Assembly (NCBI RefSeq): GCF_048771995.1
Contig: NC_133043.1
Location: 7,954,501 to 8,018,500 of the forward strand
Origin: Taeniopygia guttata
Taxonomy: Eukaryota > Chordata > Aves > Passeriformes > Estrildidae
Direction of reading: 5' to 3'
DNA length: 64,000 bases
The notes beneath the pieces were generated by a model. It was not told where the DNA came from and searched no databases. It saw only the letters and a list, made by a program, of their open reading frames with translations. Each line of letters opens with the position of its first letter. Position 1 is the first letter of the stretch. The position numbers and the translations under genes were made by a program. Positions 47,560 to 60,100 of this stretch are shown piece after piece.

Positions 47560-48120
47560 GACCACCCTAGATCGCAAATCTGTTCTTGCCCTGGTGGCTG
47601 TGGCGCTCCTCGCCCGGGCTGCCCGGGCCTGCGGGCACACGTGGCTGCCCGGCCCGCTGGGATGGGGACCGGGGTGCTGGGAGACAGCCCCGAGCCCGCC
47701 GCACCCGCTGCCCATGAAACGCTGAGCAGGGCTCGGGCCAGCCCGCGGTTCCCGCCGCAGCCCCTCAGGCAGGCCCGGAGCCCCGGCCTTGCTCTCTCCA
47801 TCCACCATGGCGGGCGGCGGGGCCACTATCACGCCTCACCGCAGCCCTGCGGGCGGTCCCGGCAGCGCATGGGAGTTCCCCGCACACCGCCCGGCCGTCC
47901 CCGCGCCCCTCGAGGCCGCCGTGCCCGCGGATGGCGGCGGATGGCGGCCGGGCCCACTCACCACACGCAGCTCCGCCGCCATGCTCGCTCAGAAACCGAG
48001 GGGAACGGGGCGGCCGCGGGGGCTCATGGGAACTGTAGTCCTGTTCCGTGAGGGCGCATGGGAACTGTAGTCCGGCCCCTGCGGAGCGCGGGGGCTGACG
48101 GGAAGTGTAGTCCCGTCCCT
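47560..48120. promoter_or_regulatory. CpG-island promoter of the SNHG16 candidate
   Basis: A dense CpG stretch lies between AT-rich flanks. It covers exon 1 and the start site of the minus-strand transcript. The sharp change to AT-rich sequence after 48130 marks its outer limit. The island could also start a + strand transcript, but none could be traced. Confidence 0.75.
48028..48113 (-). promoter_or_regulatory. Three ZNF143/STAF-like motifs
   Basis: Three copies of GGGAA(C/G)TGTAGTCC on + lie at 48028-48041, 48060-48073 and 48100-48113. On the minus strand each reads GGACTACA(G/C)TTCCC, close to the ZNF143/STAF site core ACTACAATTCCC. They are 32 and 40 bases apart, just upstream of the SNHG16 candidate start, and all point the same way. 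The first two share longer flanks, so they probably arose by duplication. Confidence 0.75.
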
Positions 48121-51100
48121 CAGGAGTAAAGAGTGCTCCCGCTCCCCTCATCCCACTCTTTAATGGTATTTACTAATTATTTATTCATTCTTCATGTACC
48201 CTGTTCATTAGGGAAACACGTATAATTGTTCTTAGTAGGCCGAATGCTTCAAGAGGCTTAACATGCATTTGCTCATGGAGGAAGGGGCTAATTAGCTGGA
48301 AATAGGGAATTAGTCAGAGATTAGTTAGTAAATGTATGTGCCACGCTTTGAATGTGCGATGCTTCCAGGATGTGCTGTTAAAACCTGACGTGAAATCCAC
48401 AGGATCCTATTTAGCTTTTATACGAAACTATAAAAGAAATTATAACTTACATATGAAAGAATGGATGATTCTATTTAGCTTGTATATGAAGTCTGTGTGA
48501 ACATTAACAAAGTGGAAACAAGGAGAAGAAGCATAAGAACTGCTGATGTCTACTTTCCTGCCCCAAAGGCTTATCCATCCTCATGGTAAAGAGCTCGAGG
48601 GAATGGGAATGTAAAGCAGACTTTTCTCCATGAAGGTTTGGCTGGCGATCTGCCTGGCTGCTTTCAGCCTCTTAAATAAGCAAATATAACCCATCTAATT
48701 CAACTAGAATTAGCCCTTCAAGGCCTCAAGGGAGGCAAGTTTTTAAAAATAAAACTAAAATCCCATTTAAGCAGAGTTCAGATCCCAGAAGGAGAGAAGA
48801 TGTAACTTGGATGTGCTGAGGGATTTGTCACTATTTTGATTTTTGGGTGGAAGCTGCTCAGCCCACAAAGCCCATGTGTGCCTATAAAAGGGTAAGCTCT
48901 GCCAGGTACCTAATAATGAATGGACTCAACAATTAAAACTCAAGAGAACAGCATGAGCTAAGTGTGCAGTCAATGGGATGTAATAATTCATGTTTGTAGT
49001 GCATGGATAATGTTTCCAAGGATGTTTTGGAGTCAGAACAAAGACTCTGGCTAGAGAGGGATAGCCATCACCTTGCCCATGCCCACGCTTTCCTCATTCT
49101 CTGCAACTTTGCCTGTATGGGAATTAATCGAATTTTTTCATCTCTTCCCTTTAGAGGGCGACCATGTCCCACAGAGCTCCAGCACGGAACCTTCACCGGG
49201 AGCTGCAGGACAAGGCAGAGCATCCCCGAGGTCACCAGGATGTGGTGGCTTTTCTGAGGGTCTGTGAACCTTCCCAGATGTGAAGGAAGTTACAGCCTGC
49301 TCTGAGCGTTGTGTTTGAACTCACTCTCCTTCCTCAGGCAGCTGCAGTGCTGCTGCCAAGGGCAGTTTGGACATAATTTGGATAGATTTCCTGTGGCCAA
49401 GCTCCATCAGTGATGGTATTTTCCTGCTCCAGTCTCTGAAAGGTTGAACAAAGTAGAAAAGCTATGAAAAGGGCACGTAGATCTTCTACACATGAACTTT
49501 TGGGGGCTGCTCTCAATTTCCCTGCAGAGGATTTGGAGGGGATTGCTTCCTCCCACAAATCATATGAGAGATCAGTATCTGACAGGGGAGGGAAGGATGG
49601 AAATGCAAATGGAAATCAATGACAGAACCACTCCATCTTCAGCTGGGCTTTGATCTCATGCTCAGATTGAAGGACAAGGTCATCTTTCAGTTTTCCACCC
49701 ATTTCTCCTCTTAGCTGCCTGTAAATCCCTCAAGGGAGAAACTCTCCACGCTTATTGACAGTAATTTGATTTCCTCCTGATTTCCCCTCTGCCTGCCCTG
49801 GTCCCACCCTGCAGACAGGAGTCCACAAAGCCTGGAGAAACAAAACATCTGGGGGTTCAGAGATGCTTTGCTGTGGTTATCTTTGACATGTGGCCAGGGA
49901 GAAGCAGTCAGGGTGTTTGAACCCATTAAAAGACAGTTCCCCTCTGGCAAAGCCCTCCAGGTTTCAGTGTACAGAGCACGAGGAAATGCTGAGGTGCAGG
50001 GATTGATGCTTGTTTCTGTCAGAAATGTTGTGTGCCCAACAAAAAACAATCCCTTTGGGTAAGGCTGGAGATTGCTTGCTGGTATTTCAGGTGCCAGACT
50101 TCAGAGACAACAGATCTCTACTATTAAAAAAAAAAAAAAAAGCTTGCCACAAGGTCCTAAATCCTGGTGGCAGTTGCTTCAAATCATCCCCCTGAAATGG
50201 CAGAAAGGCTCTTTGGAGCTCAGCAGCAGACAAGCAATGTCTTCCCACACAGGACAAGGCACACTGCAAACAAAACATCCTTCCCTGCTCCTGGCAGCAA
50301 AGCTCTTAAGCCTTCATTTAATATTAAATACACGTTTAAAGCTAAGCCCATTTCTCAGCATGTCTCGTGTGCTTATGTAGAACTTCAGCAGGCTCAGGAA
50401 CACTCTGCTGTAACTGGAGGCCTGTGCACTGAATAACAAGAGCTTTATGCTTGCAGAATATCCCTGCAAACAAGGGATGGCTTCTCTGGGATGGATTCTG
50501 CAGGTTGAGAAGAGAAAATGTTCCCCTTTCTCCTGATGGTGCAGAAGGAATTGCAGCTACAGTCACTCAGCTATTCCTCCTGCTTCTTCCCCTGTTTCTC
50601 AACAGAGTTTTGGGCACAATGCAATAAAGCCAGTCTCAAGGTACTGTTTTTTGAGTGTAACACAGAATGGATCTTGAAGAGATTGTGTCAGTGGGATGGA
50701 GACAAGCTGATCAACACTTTTGATCCTTCAGGTCTGTGTCCCAGCCAGGCAAAGCGACCACCTTGTCAGAGCCAGCCAGATTCTGTTCCCAGCTCCTTAG
50801 AGGAGCAACCAGAGCAGAGAACACACACAAAATGTTCCAATGCAGTGCATGCACAGATAAATCCTGGGGCCAGACTGATGCATTTGTTGAACAGTAGCAG
50901 CAGGAATCCAGTTTCTTCATGGATGAGCATGTTTAATTGAAATATACACCCTCTGAGCATACCCAGAGATAGGAGATGTGTACAGCTACACAAATGCTCC
51001 CAAAGGTAGCAGGAAAACTTTAACATTGTAAAGCTACTGAGACCAGGACACAGATTTCCTTTTAGGCCAAGTTAGATGAATAAGGGAAGGAGAGTTGTCC

Positions 51101-54100
51101 TTGCTTTGGGCAAAGAGATGGATCCTCTCTCTATTTTCTGTGTCAGCCTGAGCAATTACAGCATGGTAAGCAGAAAGGGAGTGAGTTGGTATAAAAATAC
51201 CCAGGTGATATGAATGGGAAACTTCTCAGGCCCTCTTTTATCACAGTGTTTCTGTTTGCTTGGATTACTTGGCCAACCAGCCATTGGTTCAGCCATCCCC
51301 ATCTGCACTGTGCTGGAAGCAATATTTCATCTATCAGGCTCAGATACCAGAAATATGCTGGGCACACACAGAGCAAACAAGCATTTTCTTGCAAGTAATT
51401 AGCATAAGCTGCACTGAGGTCAAGCAGTTGTGTCAGAGCATAATGCAAATCAACATTTCCTCCTGCTGCAGATGGAAAAAGGAGAATTGCAAATGCCATA
51501 TCTCCAGCTCACCTCTTGCTTCCCACCATTTATTCCAGAGGAAGGAGATAATTGTTTTGAGGTTCTTTTGAGAATAGCATCTCTGCTGCTTTCATTGCTT
51601 AATGGGAAAAAACATGTTTTAAATAATGAAAGGTCACATTATTTCAGGACCTTTTGGTTAATTTTTCTTGCCCTTGTGCAGGGAAAGCAGGCCAAATGCC
51701 TGACCAAGTCTGAAGGTAAGCTGAGGCTTTGCAAGATGACAGAGGGCAGCTGGTTAAAGGACAGTGGTTATTCCTCCTGCTGCCTGTAAAAATGTTTCTT
51801 GAGCACAGTTTACCAGTGACATCTGCTTGAAGGAGCCCTGCTGCAGGGCATCAGACCAAGGGCCACCCAGACTCGTGTCATTTTTCCAAGAGATGTCCAA
51901 AATGAATGCTTAGGGAATGCAGGAACGGTGATAATTGATGGTACATCTCCCAGCACCTTTCCAGCCACCAGCCACTTGAGGGGCGCAGATTTTGAGAGGC
52001 AGAGGTCAGTTCACTGCCCCTGCTAATGCCTCTTCTCTTTTCTGGAGCAAAGATTTCAGTAACTTTGTTTCCCACGAACTTGTCAGAGAATCTGTAACAA
52101 TCATTCCCTCCTGTGGGGAGGCGAGGGACCAGCTTCCTTTTGTTTGCTCCATGTCTGGCTCCTGGTGGTTTTGTTTGGTGGCCCCAAGTTCCTCTACAGG
52201 AAAAGACCATAAATGGCCTTTGCTGTCAACCCTCACTGTAAGGGCAGAACTCATGGATCGACTTATCCTAGCCTTGTCTTCAGGCTCACAAGTGTGATTT
52301 CTTCGGAGTAGATCAAAGAGAGTAGTGTTGTTTTAAACCATTGTTTTCCTCCAGAATGTGATCTCTCCACTTGCAGATGGCTTTTATGGTCTCTAAAGCC
52401 TCCCATGGATTAGCCTGAGTTTGTCTGTATAAACATTTTCTCTATCCCACATCCTGCTTCCAAAGCATGTCTCATATTCACTTCTCTGTCCTTTCACTCA
52501 ATCCAAACATCCTGCAGAAAGCCTCCAGCTCTCCAGGACAGCCTTGCTCTCTCCTTTTCCCCACAGGTCGCAAATAGAGCTCAGCCAGGCCAACACAAGC
52601 CCCAAATTCCCGGAGTCTGCCTACAAGGGAGAGGCTCACACGGTTTTCTCTCTGATCCAGCTCCCAGCACGGTGCTGCTGCTGCAAGGTCGCTGTGTCTT
52701 TAGCCATCCCCCCCTGCACATCCCGAGTTTCTCCTCCCTTTGCTCAGCTCTCACCTCCCGGCTGCTGAAGGAGGTGGGCGGCAGAACACGCTCAGCTGCT
52801 CCGGCATCCTCCTCCTCCTCCTCTCTGCCAAGGTCAGCGGCACAAAGCCCCGCCGTGGCTGCCTCAGGGGATTTGGGGGGTTTGTGGGGAGCTGGACATG
52901 CACCCCTTTATCCCACAAACCCGGCACAGCATGCTGCAGAGGGAGGGAGCTGCTGCAGCAGGTCTCAGGGTAACCCCTTCTTCAGGACTGAGGTTTAGGG
53001 GGGTCAGGGTGAGGCAGGGGGAGCCAGGACAGCGTGGGTGGTGCTGTCACAAACAGCAGCACCTGGTTTTCCAGAAGTTGCATGTGAAGTGCTGCTGACT
53101 TGGAGCGGCTGGCAAAAAAAACTGGAAACAACCCCCTTCCACCCCAACCATTATTTAAACAGTATAAAGGTCTCTGTAAATGTTTAAAACAACGTGGTTG
53201 TGAGGGGAAGGAGGAAAGACAAACAAGTTTGCTGTTTCAGCTTTGCAGAAACAGATCTTAATTTTTGGCAGGGTTTTATTCATCCCAAAGATCCAGCTGC
53301 TAGCCCGCTTTGGGAGGCTCCAAATTCATAATCACTTCTCAAACATCTTCTTTCAAGAGGCTGCAATTTGGCACGGGCACCACCTTTGATGTCTGTGTTT
53401 GGTCAGGGCCTCATGCCACAGGATCCCAGTTCATGGCCAGGGCACCTCAGCCAGGAGTCAGTGGCTGTGAGTACTTGCTCCCAGTGATGTTTTGCTTTCC
53501 CAGACCTAAGATTTATGGTGGCCAAAGCTCAGCAGCAGCCAGGCAGTTCAAAGTAGCAAGGTGCTATGGGCTGGCTGAGCTGCTGGGGTACCTTTCCCAC
53601 ATGTGAGCAGGGCAGGAATCAGGAGCCCCCTGTTCCCTGAGCACCTCTCCCAGGTCCAGCCCACTGCCCTTCCTTCCTCATCTGTCTTAGCAGCACTGCC
53701 AGCACCTGCTGCATTACCACAGCAGAAGCCCTGTGTAATTCCTGTTTAAATACACAGCTGGCACCATGACTTCAACTAATTCAGCTTTTTGCTGTTGAAG
53801 AGCTGGAGCTGCGTCCTGGTTTGGCTCCAGACTGAGAGGGAGTTGATCTGAAGCCCTGGGCATTGTGCTGGAGATCCATATTTGTTCTGCAGCCTCCCTG
53901 CAGATCTGATGCCCTGGGTCCCAGATCCCAAACCCTGGAGCATCGGTCCTGGAGCAGGACCATCATCTGTGTGGGCTCTCAGGGAAAGGAAGGCATCCTG
54001 CTCAGCATGAGGGAGGCTTTGGACTGGGATAAAGAGGGTTCATCCATGAGGAAGACATGTGAGAAACAGATCTCTGGGGAGCAGAGAAGGACTGTACTCC

Positions 54101-57100
54101 CCACAAACTTGCTTGAGCTCTCAGCTTGTTGCCAGCACCCAGTTAAGCCTTGCTTCTGCCCAGTCCTACCTGCTCTGCTCCTGTCCAGCCAGGGAAGTGC
54201 TCCTGGTCAGTCTTGTGTTGCCCTGGTGTCCTTCTGGCCCGATCCTGCTCAACCCCATGGCCATTTGTAGGGTATGGATCCCCTCAGCACCCAGGGCTGG
54301 GTGGCTGCTCTCTGCTCTGTGTGTGCAACCTGTAGTGCTACAGAAATGTGCTCTGCTCTCCTGTATTTACTCTACAGCCTCTAGAATGACATTCCTGCCT
54401 CAGCTGTTCAGTCTGACAATGGTGCTGGGCTGTGATCTGAAGATGCTGTTTCCAGAGAAGCTCAAGTACCTGTTGGGTGCCTAAAGAAGCCTTGCTGCTG
54501 CTGAGGTGTGGGTGGCTGTTCCTCTGGGATATGGGAGGAGGATGTAAAATGATGGTTCCTCATACAGCCAGTCCCAGCCTGGCTCTTGCTGCTTCTGTTT
54601 CTGAAGTGACCTGATCCAAACCAGACTGAGCTCAGCTGCGCTGGCTTAGCTCTTGAGCAGGGCTGCTCCTGTTGCCTGGGACTTCATGTAGTTTGGGGGG
54701 AAAACTCTGATGCTATTTTCAGCCAAAGCCTGAAGAGTGATGTGATGCACCAGCTGCCTGTGTGCTGTCCTGCCTCCCTGGAGTCCTCTTCTACTCAAAT
54801 CAGTAACTGCCCACAGACAGCACCAGGAAAAGCTGTTGCTGGGGTCTCCTTTGCTTTTCTAACTTCAGCCAGCTCCTGTGCAGAGCCTACACTGAGATAA
54901 AAGAGACTGACACAGTGTGAAACCTTCCTCCTCTTCAGCAGATGGTGTTTGTGACAGTGGACTTTGCTTGTGTTGTTGTAGCAGAACGGCCTGGGCTAGC
55001 CAAGAAACAGAAGGAGAAGCTGCAGTCTAGGCTTGTTGGAACTGGCTTGTTGTGTAAACCTGGCCTGAAAGCCTGGATCACAAAGGAATTCTTGATTTTT
55101 CAAGGACTGGGCTTCTCTGTCATCTCCAGCTTACAAGCTAAAGCACTGTCTTGACTTGCCTGCAGTCAGCAGCTCCAGTCTCTGAAGCACTCCTGGCAAT
55201 CTCCTGGCAGCCTCAGCGAGCAGGGAGGTGATGTGTGTTGCAATGTGAACTTCGTGTTACCTTCACAGGAAACCTTAATGCATCTCAAGTGGGGCTAACC
55301 TGGTCTTGCTGCCTTAGGCTTTAGCAGATCAGCGCTGCACCTGTCCTAGCTGTGAACTCTGCATTTCCATGCCTAAAAATCCTCACGGTCATAGAAACTG
55401 CCCTGACTTGAGTGAACCAGAGGTGCTGCTAACTGAGCCTGTTCCTGCATATTCTGCTAAAATGATCACTGAGAAGGTGAAGCTGAACCTCCATCAGACC
55501 CATTTCTGTCAGACTGAGACTGCTGAGCACCAACTGCAGTGGATGATTTCAAGATAAGCTTCAGTCTCAATCAGAGAGAACAAGAAAAACATATTGCCTT
55601 CATATTGTATGAAGGCTGCCTTCTGCACCATGACTGAGGGTGGAACTCTGTTATCAGCAAGGAGCAGGTGTCAGCTGGCATAAGCCCTCCAAGAAACTGA
55701 CTTGCCAATATTTCTGTCCTTATTCCATCTATCACATTCAACATGTAAGTGAACACAGACCAAGTGTTGTTCCTTCAGCTGAAAAGGGGCAAGAAGCCAT
55801 GTGCTTTGAGGCTGCTTTTGTGTCTCAGCAGGTTCCAGGCCTCCAGAGACACTTCTCAATTCTCTTCTGGCTTTCTCTGACTATCTCCCTGCTCCCAATC
55901 TTGCCAAACCACAGCAATCTGTGAAGAAATTGGTGAGCATGGCAGGGAGACTATTGCAGGCTCCATCCCACATCTGGTTAATACCTGGGAGAGATTCTAA
56001 CCTTCGTGGGGAAAGGGTTATGTTCATCTGGGAGCTCTGCTGTTTGAGCACACAGAAATCCCATGGACACAGATACCTCCACATGCAACCCACACTCAAC
56101 CCTTGTGTGCTTCCCTCCTTGCCAGTCTGACTCTGATAGCACCAGGTTTCCTCACAGCACTTGGGGACAAACTTCTCTTAGCCCTGACAAGCCTCAAAAA
56201 CTCTTTCACAGCAAGCCAAGTGTGAACTTAACGTGCTCCATATCAGCACCACCTACCTGCCTCTACCCTGCCTGGTTACAAAAGTGACATCAGGCCTGGG
56301 CAGGTAGGAGGACACTGGACAGAGCTGGACTTGAATGCTGTGGGGTTCAGCCAGAGTGCACAGCTCCCCACAGTGCTGCTTTCAGCTGAAGAGCAGATCT
56401 CTCTTCACCTCCTCTTTCACTCAAAGCTCTCAAAGAAGTGCCGTATGGATGTGATCACAATGTTCATTAGTCTCTGTCTGAGCCCCCTCATGCTGAAAAA
56501 AATCCCTGGAGGGGATGGGCTGGAGTGGGATGGGATTTGCTGTGGCTGAAATCTGGTGGTTTTTCCCTTGGGGTTTCAAGAAGTTTTGTTCCACCCATGA
56601 AAAGTGCCAGGCGTCAGGGAAGATTTGTTTCTTGGCAGCTGTTCCCATTTTGCTCCAGAAAACCGATGCTGTGCTAGGAATGCACCGTGACTAAGATGCC
56701 TCTGGGCTGCTCAGGTCAAATAGCAGCAACAGGGGAAACGGGGGACAGGAGAGCAGTTCTGCTCAGCAGAGAGCAAACAGGAGGGCTGAGCCCTTTCATT
56801 CCCCTTTCATCCTTCCCTGAGCCAAATACCTCAGGAGATGAGTAGCTTGAGAGAGAGGAGGAAGCTGGGGTTAGCAGGCTGCTTCCTCCCACCTCTGGCA
56901 GCCCCGGAGCACAGGCATGCACGCTTGGCTCTGCCTGTTGCTGCTCTGGGAGGCTTTGACACTGTCAGTCTCATTGCTTTTGAGGTGGTGGCTGATCCCT
57001 GTGGAGAACAGACCATGCTCTCTCCATTTGTTTTGCTGAGGGCTCAGGAAAGCTTTCAAGATCAGAGGTTTAAACGAGGGGTGTGACAAGCAGCGACAGT

Positions 57101-60100
57101 TTGGGAAAAACACAAGCAGCAAAAGGTTTTGGTTCTGTCAGAGAACATGACAGGCAAGTTCACAGCCCCTGCAGGCCTTTGCCTTCCTGTTTTCTTTTGC
57201 CAAATGGAGAAAGCAATCCTGTGTGGTGACCTTGTGGCAGGCAGGAGATGCTGAGAGCAAAGCAACAAGCCCAGGCAGGGACTGAGACAGGGAGATGTTC
57301 TGCAGGGGCTAGAGATGCTGCTGTGAGGCATCTGGAAACTCAGCTCCTCCAGTGTGCTCAGCTCTGTCCTCTGCACCCTGATGCTGAAATTGCTCTCAGG
57401 GCATCTCTTCCTGCTGCTCAGAGGTTGCCAGGGTTGATAGGAACCTCTGGGGCTGGAGGGTGGGGGGTGAGAGGAGCCCAAAGCTTGTCTCCTTGCCCTC
57501 CAGCAGCTGTAGAAGGTAATGGGTCCAGTGAGCCCTGGGTGGGTGCAGGCTGGGGGCACAGCCCTGATGCTTCAGCCCCTCAGCACCACTGCAAAATGGG
57601 TCATCCCATCAAAACACATCTTGCCTTGTTCCCAGACTAAAAGAAGGGGTTTTGTGATAAAAAGCTGCAGCTGGTCTTTCTAATCTTCCACCAGCATCTG
57701 CATTAACTGTCAAGACAGTGATTTCCTTGATGCTGAGCAATTTTTTTCTGTGCACGCATCCAGCTAATCAATTAAGTTTCTCAGCAGCTTCCTCCAGCAT
57801 TCAGGCTTGGAGGGTGGAAGGAATTTGTTATTCTAGGCACTGTTGGAGAGGCATGAACTGTACTAAAAGCAAATTGGTTGCACTTTCCAAGCACTGACAC
57901 TCTTCACTCACAGCTTGTCTTGCTGATCCTCCTCCCTCTGCCTCCTCCCTGCTCTCCTGAGCAGCTCTGGGTGCAGCTGGGTCCCACCAGCTCACACAGG
58001 GCTGGCCTGAGGCACATCTACTCAGCTCAAGCTGTGCCCAGCTGGGATGGGAGCGGGTTTTTGAGACACTCAGCATCCCAGGCAGAGGTATGGGTGTCTT
58101 CCTTGGGGCAGGGTCTTCCTACAGCAGGTCAGTTTGGCTGTCCAAGGGTTAAACAGTGGTGGTTTGTCTCTCATCTGCTTTCCCAGCTGCAGCTGGTACA
58201 AGGTGGCAAGGCTGGGTACCACACCACTGTCATGGGGACATGCCAGGGTAGGCTGGTTTGTCCCTCAGCTAAAAAATATCCTCTCTTAATTCTTTTATGC
58301 TTTTTCTCTTCTTGTTTTCCTCTGTCTTTTGTTGCTCCTTGCCCTGCCTAGGTGTGGTCCTCTGCCTATGGGATGCAGATGCCATGGGATGTATTCAATC
58401 CTTCCCAGGAACCCTGGCCTTCACCGAGCTGAGAAAGGGAAGTGCAAGGATCCAGCAGAGTGGGTGGAGGCACCAAGAAATATGGGGAATTTGGGGTGAT
58501 CTTGGGAAGATTTATGGTTGGTTGAGAAGAATCTCCTGCCAGATCAGATACACCCTGGCTCTCTTCTAGTGGGAATGGGGATGTTTTTTATGAGTGTTTA
58601 GCAATGCAATGGCTCAAACATGGGAGAGGCAGGGTTGCTGGGGTCAGGAGGGCTGCAGAGGTTTGTTAGGAGCACAGCCAGTTGTGTAAAACTCCTCACT
58701 CCCCTCTCTCTGCTCTGTCAGGACATCCGCACGCATCCTCCCGGGCCAAGGAAAACTTGGCCCAGCAGAGCAGGGCTGGGTGGCTGGTGAGCAGGGGTGG
58801 CCACAGCCTGACCCAGCCTGGCCTGGAGATGAGCAATTTCCCATGAAGTGCAGCCTGGCAGCCTCAGGAATGCCTGCTCAAAGGCTTCCCTGTAGATTTG
58901 CTGCCCAACATGTCATCATGCTTGGAAATCTCCAGCACAGAGGATAAGGAGGAACTGGGTGAAGGAAATGAGCCATGCCTTCAGAGGGTTAGCCTTATCA
59001 GCAGGAGGGCTTCAGCCACCTTCAGTGCTGCAGCTAATGACATTCCTTCTGTAGGTGAAATCCCATAGATGTCCTGCTTGGGAAGTGATTTGGTGAGCGA
59101 GGAAAGAGAAATCAGGACCCCTGCTGCCAGTCTTCTTTCCAAGCTGTTACACAATACTATTCTGGGGTTAACAAACCAAAAACATCTGGGAATAATCAAA
59201 GCTATTTAGGCTCTGAGAAAGCATGGCTGGAGAAAGTTTGAAGGAAGCAACTTGAAAGCTCAGCACTGTTAAAAACAGTCTTGAAGCCCTGAAAATTAAA
59301 ACTAGGGTAACATCTACAAAGAGCGAGGAAGTATCAAAAGAAGGATCTAATATCCTCTGAGGAGAAGAAAGGAGCCGGAATGAATTGTAATGCTTGAGCT
59401 TCTAAGCTACAGGGCATTAAAAAATTGCTTCAGAACAAACAGATCTGCCTTTCCTGTGGTTTCCACTGGCATGAGAGCAGAGGGAAAGACCAGGGGTCTG
59501 GCTCAAGAGCAGCTTGGGGATTGGACGTGTGATTTAAAGGCAGATAATTGCAATCTCCAAAAGCCTGGTAATGGTGGTGTAGAGCCCACCATGTATGGTA
59601 CTTGCCAGGGCTGGGTCAGGGGGGACTCAGGGCACACAGCAGAGATTTGGGGCCCAGTGGCATCCCTGGCAGGGGGGCACAAGCTGGCAAAAGGAGGAAT
59701 GTCACCTGCAGGCTTTGCTTTGCAAGAGGCAGGATGTGTGCTTGGCTGACTGATGGCATCGCCACCATAGGTGGTGGTTTCTGGGGATGTTCCTCATGGA
59801 GGGTGGCAGGGCTGTGTTTGCTGTCTCTCACTGCAGGGGCGCTCAGACAATCCTGGGATCATCCTGGTGGATAACCCAGGGCTGGCAGCTGGAAACACTG
59901 TCTGTGGGGTGTGCAGCTCTGTGTGCTTGCTGAGCTACCTGCAGCACTGACCCTGCTCCTCCTGCAGGAGCCTGGAGGCTGCTTCCCTGCAGTGACCCAG
60001 GGAGATAGTCCCCAGTGATGGAAATCCCCTCTTTTAGCATCACAGGAATCAGTCTGTCCCTGGGAAATCTCACTGCTGATGATTTATAGAAGCTTTAATC

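Larger units (their letters stand above)
44925..48008 (-). ncRNA. SNHG16: SNHG16-like snoRNA host gene (spliced lncRNA)
   Basis: The minus strand has a chain of plausible exons: exon 1 about 48008-47962 with donor GTGAGT, exon 2 47389-47310 (acceptor CGGTTTCAG, donor GTGAGA), a later exon 45289-45163 (acceptor TTCTCACAG, donor GTAAGG), and a 3' end after AATAAA at 44947-44942. Two SNORD1-like box C/D snoRNAs sit in putative introns. The first ends about 70 bases before the exon 2 acceptor, the usual distance for splicing-dependent C/D snoRNAs. In mammals SNHG16 hosts SNORD1A-C next to ST6GALNAC2 in the opposite direction, exactly this arrangement. Exon 1 has a short ATG frame (MAAELRV) that need not be translated, and a pyrimidine tract near the start that could be a 5' TOP. 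The middle exons are not fully resolved. Confidence 0.7.

Noticed and set aside
54942-55924. Successive small + frames considered as a degenerate gene
   Set aside because: No similarity to any protein I know, no consistent splice borders between them, and no codon bias.
58644-58844. Minus-strand frame starting MGNCSS, like a myristoylation/palmitoylation signal
   Set aside because: Short, Pro/Gly-rich, no conserved domain and no promoter or splice context; most likely chance.
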